Source: CAZTVF01 sp964616985
GTDB taxonomy: Bacteria > Planctomycetota > Phycisphaerae > SM23-33
NCBI GenBank assembly: GCA_964616985.1
Contig: CAZTVF010000026.1
Coordinates: 1 to 52,077 of the forward strand
DNA: 52,077 nucleotides
Reading direction: 5' to 3'
This document shows, one piece after another, positions 33,291-42,209 of the stretch. The notes beneath the pieces are model-generated. The model was not told the origin of the DNA. It ran no database searches and worked only from the letters and a program-made list of their open reading frames with translations. Position numbers and translations under genes: made by a program. How positions within the stretch are numbered: the stretch's first letter is position 1; each line of letters opens with the position of its first letter.

Positions 33291-35523
33291 ATACGTTAGT
33301 TCCTTTGTTGGCCTCGCTGCGAATCCAGATTCGTCCGCCGTTGTTCTCCACGTATCGCTTGGCCCGGGGCAGGCCCATGCCTCGCCTGCGTCCGGCCCGC
33401 TGGCGGGAGAAGAACGGGGCAAACGCGCCCGCCAGGGTCGGGGCATCCATTCCGGGGCCGTCGTCGGCCACCGTGATCAGGGCCCAGCCGTTCACTTCGT
33501 CCCAGCGGGCGCCGATGCGGATGCGGCAGGCGGCGCCGCCGGCCATCGCGGCGTTGGACAGCAGTTCAATCAGCACGCTCTCGATCTGCCGCGCGTCGAC
33601 GTAGGCCGCGGGGGCATCGCCTGCAACACTTATATCGACCGTTGCGGCGGCCGCTTGAGGATGATCCGATTTCGCGAACGCATCGGCCGCGGATTTCAGC
33701 AGATTTTCCAGCTTTGCGGCCTCCTTTTGCGGAGGCGGGGGCGAGGCGTAGTCCATCAGATCGGTGATGATGTCGCTGATCCGCTGGGCCTGCTCGGCGA
33801 TGGTCTGCCAGATCTTGCGATCCTTCTCGTCGGTCGACTTCTCGCGCATCAGCTGCGCCCGCCCGGAAATGACCGCCAGCGGGTTGTTGATCTCGTGAGC
33901 GGCCCCGCCGGCCATCTCGCCGACGGCGGCCAGGGCCTTGCCCTCGGCCAGGGCGTCCTGCGTGGCGGCCAGCGATTGCGTCGCCGCGGCCAGCCGCTCG
34001 CTGAGGCGGACGGCCTGCGAGCGCGACTGCACGATCGCCAGGGCCATCGTCATCGCCGCGAGCATGGAATGCAGCGCCTCGCCAGCGGGGGCAGCCGCGG
34101 CGGGCAGCAGGACGCCGCCGATCCATCGGCCCGCGCACAGCAGCGGACGGTGCGTGTATTGCGAGAGGTCCAGCCACGGGCCGATCTCGGCCGGGTCGGC
34201 CAGCACCTCGGCCATCGCCTCGGCCGCTGCTGCGGCGGCGGGCGGCGCGGGGTTCAGCTCGGGAGCGACGAACGACACCAGCGTCTTGGCCCCGCCGCGG
34301 TCGGGCCAGCACGTGGCCAGCACTTCCTGCCCGCCCTCCACCAGCGAGTAGGCCACCGCGCACGCGGGCTCGGCGCCGCCGGCCGTCCGCGGATCCTGCA
34401 CGGGCGAGGCCGCCTGCGAGAGCCCGGCGGCGATGGCGGCCAGCACGTCGGTCACGGCCGCCTGGGGCGAGAGGGAGGCGATGAAACGGTTCAACTGGTC
34501 GAACGCCGTCGCCCGCCCCGACAGCGCGTGGCAGCGACGCTCGAGCGAATCGTTCAGGCGGTTCATCTGCTGCAGGGCGCGGGCGGTCACGGCGTCGCTG
34601 TCGCTCGCCGGCCCGGCCGTGCCGTCGGGGGCGTCGAGGCGAAGGCGATTGGCGTATTGCTCGACCTCGTCTCCGAGCGTCGCGGCGGCGGCCTCGACGG
34701 CGGCCTCGGCAAGGCCCAGTCGCTGGGCCTGCGTCGCGAGCGTTTCGGGGAAGGTGAAGTTGCCGCTGAACCCGATGCCGCCCCGGCGGGCAAGCGTGTC
34801 GGCCAGGCGGACGACGTGGATCATCCGCGCATGCCCGCTCGGCAGGTCGGGCAGCTGGGCCTGGTGGTGCAGCCAGAGGACGTTCGCCAGCAGGGGCGCC
34901 AAGTGCCAGGCGGCCGCGAGGCGGTGGGCAAGCAGGCAGTGGTCGCCTCCGAGCAGCTCGCGCTCGATGGCGGCGATGTCGCCGCCGCGGTCGGCGACGG
35001 TGTCGACGATCCGGGCGTAGCTCTTGGGGGCGGCCTGGGCGAAGGCGAGCTTGCCGATGTCATGCAGCAGGCCGCACGTGAACGCCAGCGCCTCGTCCTC
35101 GCCGGCCAGGCGGGCGATAATGCGGGCGGCGCAGGCCGAGGCGATCGCGTGGCGCCAGAAGCTCGAGCGGTGCACGGGGCCGACGGGGATGTCGCAGGCG
35201 GGCAGGGCGATGATAGCCCAACGGGCGGCGGGCAGGCCCAGCCGCTCCACCGCATCGGCGGCAGAGGTGGCCGGCTGCGGGCTGGCGGCATTGGCCAGCG
35301 AAAGCAGCCTCACCGTCATGGCCGGGTCGGCGGCGACGATCTCGATGAAGTCCCGGGCCGCGGGGGAGCGGGCGTCCTCGCCCGCCAGCAAGGCCGCCTC
35401 CAGCGCCGCGGCGGCCGGGCCGGCCAGCGTAGGGATCTCCCCCAGCCGGCGCGCGAGCTGTTCCACCTGCTCCACGCCGGGCTTCAGCGACAAGGTCCCG
35501 TCCTGTTGGGGCTGCTCTTTCAC
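33265..35523 (-). CDS. HDOD domain-containing sensor histidine kinase
   Basis: 752 residues. An HDOD (degraded HD) domain occupies about 20-210 (PTLAGPAAAALEAALLAGED, DPAMTVRLLSLANAA, HDIGKLAFAQ). The centre (about 270-480) is helical with a probable GAF-like module. HisKA lies at about 520-590 with the phospho-acceptor His in AVGEMAGGAAHEINNPLAVI, and HATPase_c at about 630-752 (LIELLSNAAMAG for the N box, VADDGPGMD for G1, RGMGLPRAKRYVENNGG). It is expected to phosphorylate the overlapping receiver-GAF protein. HDOD domains usually act in regulatory signalling, so a direct fusion to a kinase is noteworthy. Start is GTG 35523; no good Shine-Dalgarno was seen. Confidence 0.87.
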   Translation of the reverse strand: MKEQPQQDGTLSLKPGVEQVEQLARRLGEIPTLAGPAAAALEAALLAGEDARSPAARDFIEIVAADPAMTVRLLSLANAASPQPATSAADAVERLGLPAARWAIIALPACDIPVGPVHRSSFWRHAIASACAARIIARLAGEDEALAFTCGLLHDIGKLAFAQAAPKSYARIVDTVADRGGDIAAIERELLGGDHCLLAHRLAAAWHLAPLLANVLWLHHQAQLPDLPSGHARMIHVVRLADTLARRGGIGFSGNFTFPETLATQAQRLGLAEAAVEAAAATLGDEVEQYANRLRLDAPDGTAGPASDSDAVTARALQQMNRLNDSLERRCHALSGRATAFDQLNRFIASLSPQAAVTDVLAAIAAGLSQAASPVQDPRTAGGAEPACAVAYSLVEGGQEVLATCWPDRGGAKTLVSFVAPELNPAPPAAAAAAEAMAEVLADPAEIGPWLDLSQYTHRPLLCAGRWIGGVLLPAAAAPAGEALHSMLAAMTMALAIVQSRSQAVRLSERLAAATQSLAATQDALAEGKALAAVGEMAGGAAHEINNPLAVISGRAQLMREKSTDEKDRKIWQTIAEQAQRISDIITDLMDYASPPPPQKEAAKLENLLKSAADAFAKSDHPQAAAATVDISVAGDAPAAYVDARQIESVLIELLSNAAMAGGAACRIRIGARWDEVNGWALITVADDGPGMDAPTLAGAFAPFFSRQRAGRRRGMGLPRAKRYVENNGGRIWIRSEANKGTNVYVQLPPAR

Positions 35524-35540
35524 GTATTAATCGATGGTTT

Positions 35541-35644
35541 GGGTGCCGTGGTCTGCGACGTCGTACTCGGCGGAGCAGCCACGTCACGGCCTCGCTGCGG
35601 CGTTGCGTGGTTGCTCCGCTGCGCTTCGCAAACCACGGCACCCA
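35541..35644. repeat. 103-bp hairpin element (MITE/REPIN-like), copy 1
   Basis: Outer arms GGGTGCCGTGGTCTGCGA and TCGCAAACCACGGCACCC, inner arms CGGAGCAGCCACG and CGTGGTTGCTCCG. The whole element folds on itself. A near-identical copy lies at 49468-49570. Confidence 0.9.
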
Positions 35645-35666
35645 TCAGTTGAGGGGTGACAAGACA

Positions 35667-36236
35667 TTAGCCTCGGACCAGCTTGAGGATTCGCTCCACG
35701 ACGTTCTCGATGTTGAACGGTTTCTTGATGAAGTCATCCGCGCCGGCCTGCATCAGGGTGTCCACCTCGGCCTGCTTGACCATGCCCGAGATGATCAGGA
35801 TCTTGATGTGCGAGAGGTCGGGGTTGTCGCGGATGGTGCGACAGACGACGTTGCCGTTGATGTCCGGCAGCATGTAGTCCAGGATCACCAGGTCCGGCTG
35901 GAACTGCTGGGCCATCACGCCCGCGTCGAAACCGGTCTGGGCGGTGCGGACCTCGAAGCGTCCGTCGTGGTTGAGATACTCCACCAGGATCTCGACGATG
36001 TTGGGGTCGTCATCGACCACCAGCACGCGGATCTTGGTGTTCTCCATCCGCTCCAGCGGAATGCTGTTGTCCTTCATGAACTTCACCAGCATGTCGCGCG
36101 GAATCCGCCGGAACTTGCTGCCCGGCACGCGGAAGCCCTGCAGCTGCCCGCTGTCGAAACAACGGATGATGGTCTGCTGGGATAGCTTGCAGATCTCGGC
36201 CGCCTCGCCGGTGGTGTAGACTGATTTACGTCGCAT
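35667..36236 (-). CDS. Excisionase-type HTH fused to a receiver domain
   Basis: 189 residues. Residues about 5-55 are a MerR/excisionase-like helix-turn-helix (YTTGEAAEICKLSQQTIIRCFDSGQLQGFRV). From about 70 a CheY-like receiver: VLVVDDDPNIVEILVEY, phospho-acceptor Asp in DLVILDYMLPD, ILIISGM, and DDFIKKPF with the switch Lys. The HTH-first order is characteristic of planctomycetes and related phyla. Start ATG 36236 has AGGAG 10-11 nt upstream. It lies upstream of the HDOD-kinase/receiver pair on the same strand but is separated from it by a 103-bp hairpin element. Confidence 0.9.
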   Translation of the reverse strand: MRRKSVYTTGEAAEICKLSQQTIIRCFDSGQLQGFRVPGSKFRRIPRDMLVKFMKDNSIPLERMENTKIRVLVVDDDPNIVEILVEYLNHDGRFEVRTAQTGFDAGVMAQQFQPDLVILDYMLPDINGNVVCRTIRDNPDLSHIKILIISGMVKQAEVDTLMQAGADDFIKKPFNIENVVERILKLVRG

Positions 36237-36430
36237 GGCTGTGATTCTCCTGTGACTCTAACATCAGTATCGTCAGAATCCGCTACTGACTTAGCTTTCC
36301 CACACCTCACAGCTTATCAATATTACGTATATTAGCTGCAATGTCCAGCTTAACATGGGAAGAAGAGGCGGCTTTGGCGTGGTGGACCTCCGACACAATC
36401 CCCGCGCCCGCCAAGGCCGCCATCCTATGG

Positions 36431-36517
36431 GTCCCGTAGGGACCACTGAGATTAGCCCAGCACTTCAGTGCTGGGTCAGGGCTACGCGGGTGCATCAGAG
36501 TCCCGCAGGGACGACTG
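36431..36517. repeat. GTCCCGYAGGGAC-type repeat block
   Basis: GTCCCGTAGGGAC (36431-36443), then the hairpin CCCAGCACTTCAGTGCTGGG (36457-36476), then AGTCCCGCAGGGACGACT (36500-36517). These modules recur in many planctomycete and verrucomicrobial genomes as a dispersed repeat (from memory, not checked). No gene is supported in 36237-36737. Confidence 0.6.
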
Positions 36518-36738
36518 AATGCCTCCGCCATCCCGACCGCTCGCAGCAACGGAAGCGGTCTCACCATTGGACCACGCACGACCTGCCGAATCGCCGCAAG
36601 CCGTGCAGAGCGGCCGAAGATGGGTCCTTTGGTTAAACTGGGTGGGATTGCGATTGCCAGAACGCGGAAAAACAGACCGAGGAAAAAGCGGAGGGGGTGA
36701 TTTCTGTAAGTGCTTGGCTGATCGCGATCTAGGCGCAT

Positions 36739-36760
36739 GAAAAAGGCCCCTTCGGGGCCT
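36739..36760 (-). terminator. Intrinsic terminator on the minus strand
   Basis: Read on the minus strand: AGGCCCC-GAA-GGGGCCT followed by TTTTT. It lies only about 20-40 nt downstream of a strong minus-strand promoter (36783-36810), so a transcript from that promoter would end after roughly 40 nt unless the hairpin is bypassed. Confidence 0.75.
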
Positions 36761-36782
36761 CATCGTTTAATCGCTGAAAAAG

Positions 36783-36810
36783 ATATTACCACACTTCTGA
36801 GAATTGTCAA
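36783..36810 (-). promoter_or_regulatory. Sigma70-type promoter, minus strand
   Basis: TTGACA (36805-36810) and TAATAT (36783-36788) with 16-bp spacing. Expected start near 36776. The nearest minus-strand gene is the HTH-receiver gene starting at 36236, some 540 bp downstream. The composition here is A+T-rich compared with the surroundings. Confidence 0.6.
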
Positions 36811-37314
36811 GATCGAAATCGCGACATCTTTTAGTTTTTCTTTCGCACCGCCAGCCGCCTTGCCGCCTGCTATGAGGCGCAGGGCAGATTGTCCGCGGGG
36901 GTTCCTGTTTTGCCTTCCGGTTTGGCCGGCTTCTGTGCGTACCGTCGTCTAGGGGGACGGTGTGCAAGATGATGTCGGTGTGGGTTTTATGCTTTGCTCG
37001 GGTTCGTTTTGCCGGATTTGCCTGCCGAACGGCGCAGAGGCGGTCTTGAGAAGACTCAAGACAAAGCCAAGGTGCATGCCGAACAGCTGCCACGCCTGCC
37101 TGCTTGCTGCCGGGTTCGTTTTTCCATGTGGCCAAGGATGGAGTCGGTGCCGCTTCTCACCCCCAAACGAGTTTGGGGGTGGCACCGAAGAGGGCCTGCC
37201 TGCCTGCCGGCAGGTTCGATTTTCCGCCACGTTGGGTATGCCTGAGGTGTTGTATTCAACTGGGTATCTGCCGGCGGTGACGGTGCGGCGGCTGGCCAAC
37301 AGGATGGAGACGAG
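36811..37314. other. Gene-free region with 29-bp palindrome copy 3
   Basis: No supported gene. Contains the third copy of the 29-bp palindrome (37158-37186, minus strand) and a truncated CCTGCCTGCCGGCAGG block (37197-37213). The spacing of TTCGTTTTGCC and TTCGTTTTTCC phrases suggests further decayed repeats. Confidence 0.6.
37158..37186 (-). repeat. 29-bp palindromic element, copy 3 of 3
   Basis: Identical to the copy at 515-543, core CCCCCAAACGAGTTTGGGGG, followed by GCACC. Confidence 0.85.
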
Positions 37315-38058
37315 ATGTCATTGGAATATCGCAGCGGCGACTGGGATGCGTACAAGATGAACTACTCCGCGCCGCACGCGGCGCTGGAGACGCCCCAGCG
37401 GGAGGCCGCCGTGGTGGCCGAGGCGCTGGCCATGCTGCAGCAGGCGGGCATCATTCCGCACACGCGTTACGACCAGGCGAAGTTCCTCGCGTTCCGCGCC
37501 GCGGTGGCCGCACAGTTCGAGATCCCCTGGACGGCCATCACGCCGCGGATGCAGCGGCTGATCTGGGCGATCAACGCGATCGTCCAGCCGGCGAACATGC
37601 TGGCCGCGGGCATCTTCTGTGGCAACACGTTCATCTCCAACGCCGGGGCGGCCGTCGGGCCCGGCGCGGTCTACACCGCCCGCTCGCTGGTGGGGGTGGA
37701 GATCAAGCCCGAGGAGGCGACGCGGGCCGAGCGGAACGTCCGCAAGATCGACCCCACCGGCGTGGCCCGGATCGTCGCCGCCGACGCCGTCGAGTATGCC
37801 CGCGATTTCGGCGGGCCCATCGGCCTGTTGTACCTCGACGCCGACGGCGCGGGCGGCCGCGGCAAGGGCGTGTACCACGACATCCTCCAGGCGGCCTGGC
37901 CGCACATGCCGGGCGGCAGCGTGATCCTCGCCCACAACAGCGTCAACGCCGCCGCGCGGCTGGAGCATTACCTCGCCTTCGTCCGCGACACGGCCAACTG
38001 CCGCGCCAGCGTCAACGTCATCCTCGACGGCGAGGGGCTGGAAGTGACGGCGAAGTGA
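37315..38058 (+). CDS. Class I SAM-dependent methyltransferase-like protein
   Basis: 247 residues resembling O-methyltransferase/methyltransferase_24 proteins: NMLAAGIFCGNTFISNAG in the SAM-binding position, ARSLVGVEIKPEEATRAERNV with the acidic ribose-binding residue, ARIVAADAVEY, and GLLYLDADGAGGRGKGVYHDIL followed by GGSVILAHN. The glycine-rich loop is not canonical, so catalysis is likely but not certain. Start ATG 37315 has GGAG upstream. No neighbour suggests the substrate. Confidence 0.7.
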   Translation: MSLEYRSGDWDAYKMNYSAPHAALETPQREAAVVAEALAMLQQAGIIPHTRYDQAKFLAFRAAVAAQFEIPWTAITPRMQRLIWAINAIVQPANMLAAGIFCGNTFISNAGAAVGPGAVYTARSLVGVEIKPEEATRAERNVRKIDPTGVARIVAADAVEYARDFGGPIGLLYLDADGAGGRGKGVYHDILQAAWPHMPGGSVILAHNSVNAAARLEHYLAFVRDTANCRASVNVILDGEGLEVTAK

Positions 38059-38091
38059 TAGACGGCGGCGCGCGCCGGCGCGTGGTTGACG

Positions 38092-38222
38092 TCGGGGGCG
38101 GCGCGCTGGTAGTTCATCACGATAGAACATGAGTGCGTTTGGCTGCGGCTTGCCGTTCGGCGCTGTAGAAGCCCAAAGGCGCCACCCGGATTTGACAGCG
38201 CCGAACGGACAAGCCGCAGCCT
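38092..38222 (+). repeat. ~125-bp dispersed element with REPIN-like hairpin, copy 1
   Basis: TGGTAGTTCATCACGATAGA begins the element; the hairpin arms are GCGGCTTGCCGTTCGGCGCT (38145-) and AGCGCCGAACGGACAAGCCG (38197-). The reverse complement of 44099-44226 matches across the whole stretch, including AGAAGCCCA in the loop. Confidence 0.8.
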
Positions 38223-38288
38223 TTGTCGGTGGGACGCCGCCTGTGCGGTCTGATGATCTGAAGCAGTTAACGACCGAAGGAGACGATA

Positions 38289-40076
38289 GTGAACTCGATG
38301 AACACGCGTAGACGGCTCGGTGCGACCCAAGCTCTTCTGGCGGTGACGGTCTTTCTGGTCTCCGCGGCCCACGCCGCGGCCGCCGGCCCCGCTTCGGCGC
38401 CGGCGGCGCCCGCGCTGAAGCTGTCGGCCGTCTTCGGCGACGGCATGGTGCTGCAGCGCGAGCGGGCGATCCCCGTCTGGGGCTGGGCCACGCCGGGCGA
38501 CGCGGTCAACGTGCAGCTGGGCGAGGCGAACGTCTCCATCGTCGCCGGCGCCGATGGCAGGTGGCTGGTCAAGCTGCCCGCGCGGAAGGCGGGCGGGCCG
38601 GTGGAGATGACCGTCGCGGCCAAGACGACGCTGACGGTGAAGGACATCCTCATCGGCGACGTCTGGGTGTGCTCGGGCCAGTCCAACATGGCCTTCGGGC
38701 TGGGCGGTTGCCTCGGTTCGGCCGAGGACATTCGCGAGGCCAATTACCCGCAGATCCGCATCCGCAACGTCAGCAACACAACGTCCGCCTCGCCGGTGCC
38801 CGACGTGGACAAGGGCTCATGGCGCATCGCCAGTCCCAAGACCGCGATGAGCTTCACCGGCGTGGGCTTCTACTTCGCCCGCGACGTGCACAACGCCGTC
38901 GGCGTGCCGATCGGCCTGATCGAGACCTCGTGGAGCGGCACGTCCATCGGCCCCTGGTGGGCGCCCGAGGGCCTGGCGGCGGTGCCCGAACTGGAGCCCA
39001 CGGCCAAGGCCATTCGCGATCAGGAAGAGGCCTACCGCAAGGCGCTGCCCGCGGCGCTGGACGCCCGCGAGACGTGGATCAAGACGCTGCGCGAGGCCCT
39101 GGCCGGCAACGGCGCCGCCACCCGCCCGGCGACCGTGACGAACATCACCGCCGCCCTGGCGGCCCACGAGGCGTGGATCAAGGCTGCCCGCGCGGGCCTG
39201 GCCGCCGACGGCAACACGCCGTCCGCCCCGTCCCTGCCGCCGGATTTCGTCCCCGGCATCACGGCCATCGGCGAGCCCAACAAGCTGATGCCGCCCGCGC
39301 TGCCGCCGGGCGCGCCGGGGACGGTCCAGTCCGTCTTCGCCATCTACAACGGCAGGATCAAGCCCCTGGCCCCCTTCGCCATCAAGGGCGTCATCTGGTA
39401 CCAGGGCGAGAACAACGGCATGGAGGGCGAGTCGTACTTCCACAAGATGAAGGCCTTGGTCGCTGGCTGGCGGCAGGTGTGGGGCCAGGGCGACTTCCCG
39501 TTCTACTTCGTGCAGCTGACGGCCTGGCAGCCGGCGAATAACGTGCCCGCCGGCGGCGACGGCTGGGCCAAGGTCCGCATGGCCCAGGTCAAGTCGATGA
39601 CGATCCCCAACACCGGCATGGCCGTTACCATCGACGTGGGCGACGCCAATAACATCCACCCCACGAACAAGTACGACGTCGGCCATCGCCTCGCCCTGTG
39701 GGCCTTGGCCAAGGACTACGGGCAGAAGGACCTCGTCTACAGCGGGCCCATGTACCGCCAGATGAAGATCGCGGAGGGCAAGATCCAGATCTCGTTCGAC
39801 CACCTCGGCGGCGGGCTGATGGTCGCCAGGAAGGACGGGCGGTCGCCGGCGGTCGAGGACAAGGAAGGCAAGCTCGCCCGCTTCGCCATCGCCGGCGAGG
39901 ACAAGGTCTGGCACTGGGCCGAGGCCAAGATCGACGGTGACACCGTCGTCGTCTGGAGTGACAAGGTGCCCAAGCCCGTGGCCGTGCGATACGCCTACAG
40001 CTGGAACCCCGTCGGCGCAAACCTCTACAACCGCGCCGGCCTGCCCGCCTGCCCGTTCCGCACGGATGATTGGTGA
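38289..40076 (+). CDS. Sialate O-acetylesterase family protein
   Basis: 595-residue exported esterase. Signal peptide about 1-35 (LLAVTVFLVSAAHAAAAG). LKLSAVFGDGMVLQRERAIPVWGWA opens the family domain; DVWVCSGQSNMAFGL carries the nucleophile Ser; VIWYQGENN the second block; and FYFVQLTAW and DVGDANNIHPTNKYDVG the third, with the His. Family members remove O-acetyl groups from sialic acids or plant and algal polysaccharides. A charged, Ala-rich insert (about 240-330) breaks the domain. GTG 38289 is the start: GAAGGAG lies 7 nt upstream, whereas the ATG at 38298 would be too far. Confidence 0.9.
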   Translation: MNSMNTRRRLGATQALLAVTVFLVSAAHAAAAGPASAPAAPALKLSAVFGDGMVLQRERAIPVWGWATPGDAVNVQLGEANVSIVAGADGRWLVKLPARKAGGPVEMTVAAKTTLTVKDILIGDVWVCSGQSNMAFGLGGCLGSAEDIREANYPQIRIRNVSNTTSASPVPDVDKGSWRIASPKTAMSFTGVGFYFARDVHNAVGVPIGLIETSWSGTSIGPWWAPEGLAAVPELEPTAKAIRDQEEAYRKALPAALDARETWIKTLREALAGNGAATRPATVTNITAALAAHEAWIKAARAGLAADGNTPSAPSLPPDFVPGITAIGEPNKLMPPALPPGAPGTVQSVFAIYNGRIKPLAPFAIKGVIWYQGENNGMEGESYFHKMKALVAGWRQVWGQGDFPFYFVQLTAWQPANNVPAGGDGWAKVRMAQVKSMTIPNTGMAVTIDVGDANNIHPTNKYDVGHRLALWALAKDYGQKDLVYSGPMYRQMKIAEGKIQISFDHLGGGLMVARKDGRSPAVEDKEGKLARFAIAGEDKVWHWAEAKIDGDTVVVWSDKVPKPVAVRYAYSWNPVGANLYNRAGLPACPFRTDDW

Positions 40077-40145
40077 GCCACCGAGGCGCCCCGGAGCGGC
40101 CGGCGTCGGTGATCGCCATGCCGGCGACTTGGGCCGAGAGAGACT

Positions 40146-40898
40146 ATGACTGCATCGCTGCCACCGCTGAGCCGTCGAACGATTGACCTGCCGGGCCGGC
40201 GGGTTTCGTGCCTGTTGCGTCCGGGCACGCCGCGGCTCGTGTTGCTGCATGGCAGCCACCAGGACAGCCGGCAGTGGGCTGGTGTGATCGAGAACCTTCG
40301 CCAAGACCTGGGCCTGGTGATCGTTGAACTCGCCGGCCATGGCCAAAGCGCGGGCCTGCCGGTGGACCTGTCGATCGAGCGGCTGGCGGCAGACGTATTC
40401 GAAGTGCTGGATGCATGCGGGCCCGGCGAGGTATTCGTCGGCGGCCACAGCCTCGGCGGCATGGTGGCGCTGGAGATGGGGCGCTCGCGGCCGGGCCGCA
40501 TCAAGGGGATTATCTCGGTGGAGGGGTGGACGAACCATCACGCGGCGCGGGAGGCATTCTCCGAGCGGATGTACGACACGCTGACGCCGCCGCAGCGGGC
40601 CTTGCAGGAGGACCTCCGCCGCCAGGCGACCGGCCATCTCTCCGATGAGCAGCGGCAGGCGATCTCGTCGATCTGGCGATGCTGGGACGGCTGGGATTTC
40701 CTGCAGGCCACCGACCTGGCGATCCTCGAGTGCTGGGGCGACCGCGGCGGGCCTCGTCCGTCGCTGTCGCAGTTGCACATCCCGGCCCGGGCGAACATCG
40801 AGGTGAGGTGGTTCGCCAACGCCTCGCACAATCTTCCGCTCGAACGCCCCGCCGAGCTGGCGCAGGCGATGACGGCGTTCCTCGCGAGCGTCGCATAG
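40146..40898 (+). CDS. Alpha/beta hydrolase
   Basis: 250-residue alpha/beta-hydrolase fold protein. LVLLHGSHQDSRQW is the oxyanion region, VELAGHGQSAG follows, the nucleophile elbow is GGHSLGGMVAL, and the catalytic His is in WFANASHNLPLERP. Likely an esterase or lyase of small substrates; specificity cannot be told. Start ATG 40146 follows GAGAGA. It is 69 bp after the SIAE esterase on the same strand. Confidence 0.85.
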   Translation: MTASLPPLSRRTIDLPGRRVSCLLRPGTPRLVLLHGSHQDSRQWAGVIENLRQDLGLVIVELAGHGQSAGLPVDLSIERLAADVFEVLDACGPGEVFVGGHSLGGMVALEMGRSRPGRIKGIISVEGWTNHHAAREAFSERMYDTLTPPQRALQEDLRRQATGHLSDEQRQAISSIWRCWDGWDFLQATDLAILECWGDRGGPRPSLSQLHIPARANIEVRWFANASHNLPLERPAELAQAMTAFLASVA

Positions 40899-41092
40899 CG
40901 GCCGCGTGGTTCGCCGCGGGCGAGACGCCCCCTGGACCTCACGGGCAAGACGGCCGTGCTGCGCGCCAGCGATTGGCCCTGCCCGGGAGTGACATTGGTT
41001 TCTTCGCCGCCGCCCGGGACGTTATGATGCCAGTCGGGCGGGTGGAGATTTCCGCAATACCCGCCGCTGCGTGCCGTTAAACGGGATGGACG

Positions 41093-41665
41093 ATGGAAAT
41101 CGATCGCATTGGAGAGGAAATCGCCTCGGCGAAGGCGGGTCATGCTGATGGCTTCCAGAAATTGCTGGATGCCTACGGCCCCCGCCTCTATGGCTATTTC
41201 TTCCGGGCGACCGGCAACCATCACGACGCCGAGGACCTGCTGAGCGAGATGGCCCTGCGGCTGGTGCGGATGCTGAAGTCGTATGACGAACGGGGTAAGT
41301 TTGAGCCGTGGCTGTTTCGCATCGCGGCCAACCTCGTGCGAGACCGCATCCGGCGGCTCAAGGCCAGCCCCTCGCCGGCGAGCCTTTCGGCCGAAGACGA
41401 GCGAGGCACGCCGATGGCCGATAGTATTGCTGGCGGCCACGTGGCCGTCGATGCCGAGCTGCACGCCCGCGAGGCCTCGGCGGAACTGACGGCGGCCCTG
41501 GAGCGGCTGGACGAGACGACGCGGCAGATGATCGTGCTGAGGCACTTTGCCCAGATGAGTTTCAAGGAGATCGCCGGTGCGTGCGCCTGCCCCGTGGGCA
41601 CCGTGCTGGCCCGGGTGCATCGCGGGCTCAAGACGCTGCGACGCCTGATGGGCGGTGAAGAATGA
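41093..41665 (+). CDS. ECF-type RNA polymerase sigma factor
   Basis: 190 residues: region 2 (NHHDAEDLLSEMALRLVRML, PWLFRIAANLVRDRIRRLK) and region 4 (RLDETTRQMIVLRHFAQMSFKEIAGACACPVGTVLARVHRG). Overlaps the next gene by 4 bp. First gene of an operon with an anti-sigma-like protein, a Spy-like protein and ispH. Confidence 0.9.
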   Translation: MEIDRIGEEIASAKAGHADGFQKLLDAYGPRLYGYFFRATGNHHDAEDLLSEMALRLVRMLKSYDERGKFEPWLFRIAANLVRDRIRRLKASPSPASLSAEDERGTPMADSIAGGHVAVDAELHAREASAELTAALERLDETTRQMIVLRHFAQMSFKEIAGACACPVGTVLARVHRGLKTLRRLMGGEE

Positions 41666-42192
41666 ATATGAACGACGAACAATATGAACGGATCGGCCGC
41701 TGGCTGGACGGCGAGACGATCGAGCTGACGGCCGAAGAGCGGGCCGTGGCGCTGGAGATCCGTCGTGACGAGTCGGCCATGGCCGACGCGATGCTCGACG
41801 TGCAGGTGCCGCTGCCGGCGATGGCCCGCGCGAGGAAGCGCATGACGGTCGCCCTGGTGGGGCAGGGCCGCCGCGTCCTGCGGATCGGCTTCGGCGCGGT
41901 GGGGGCTGCCGCCGCCGCCGCGGTCGTGCTGGCCGTGTCCATGCTATGGACCGAGCCGCAGGCCGCCCGCCCGCGGCAGGCCTCGAGCGAAATCCCCGCC
42001 GACGTGTGGATCGGCGCGATGACCCCTTCGCCCCAGATCGAGGCCATCAACGCCCTCGGCGACGCCATCGACCGCCTTGCCGCCGACGTGGTCGTGTCCA
42101 AACCCTTGATTGACCGCGGAATCGAATCGATGCAGGATGAGTTGTTGGATCCTTGGCAGGAGGACGCCCAGTCCTGGTCGTCCGACGGATAG
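41662..42192 (+). CDS. Anti-sigma-like membrane protein
   Basis: 176 residues. The N-terminal ~70 residues are acidic and helical (DEQYERIGRWLDGETIELTAEERAVALEI), like an anti-sigma cytoplasmic domain without zinc ligands. One transmembrane helix (about 75-96, GFGAVGAAAAAAVVLAVSM) is followed by a periplasmic tail. Overlaps the sigma gene by ATGA, which supports regulation of that sigma factor. Confidence 0.8.
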   Translation: MNMNDEQYERIGRWLDGETIELTAEERAVALEIRRDESAMADAMLDVQVPLPAMARARKRMTVALVGQGRRVLRIGFGAVGAAAAAAVVLAVSMLWTEPQAARPRQASSEIPADVWIGAMTPSPQIEAINALGDAIDRLAADVVVSKPLIDRGIESMQDELLDPWQEDAQSWSSDG

Positions 42193-42209
42193 CGTGCCGT
42201 CCATCCTCA

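Noticed and set aside
36307..36763. Minus-strand open frames of 93 and 143 codons
   Set aside because: They cover the GTCCCGYAGGGAC repeat block, overlap the terminator hairpin and show no protein-like composition.
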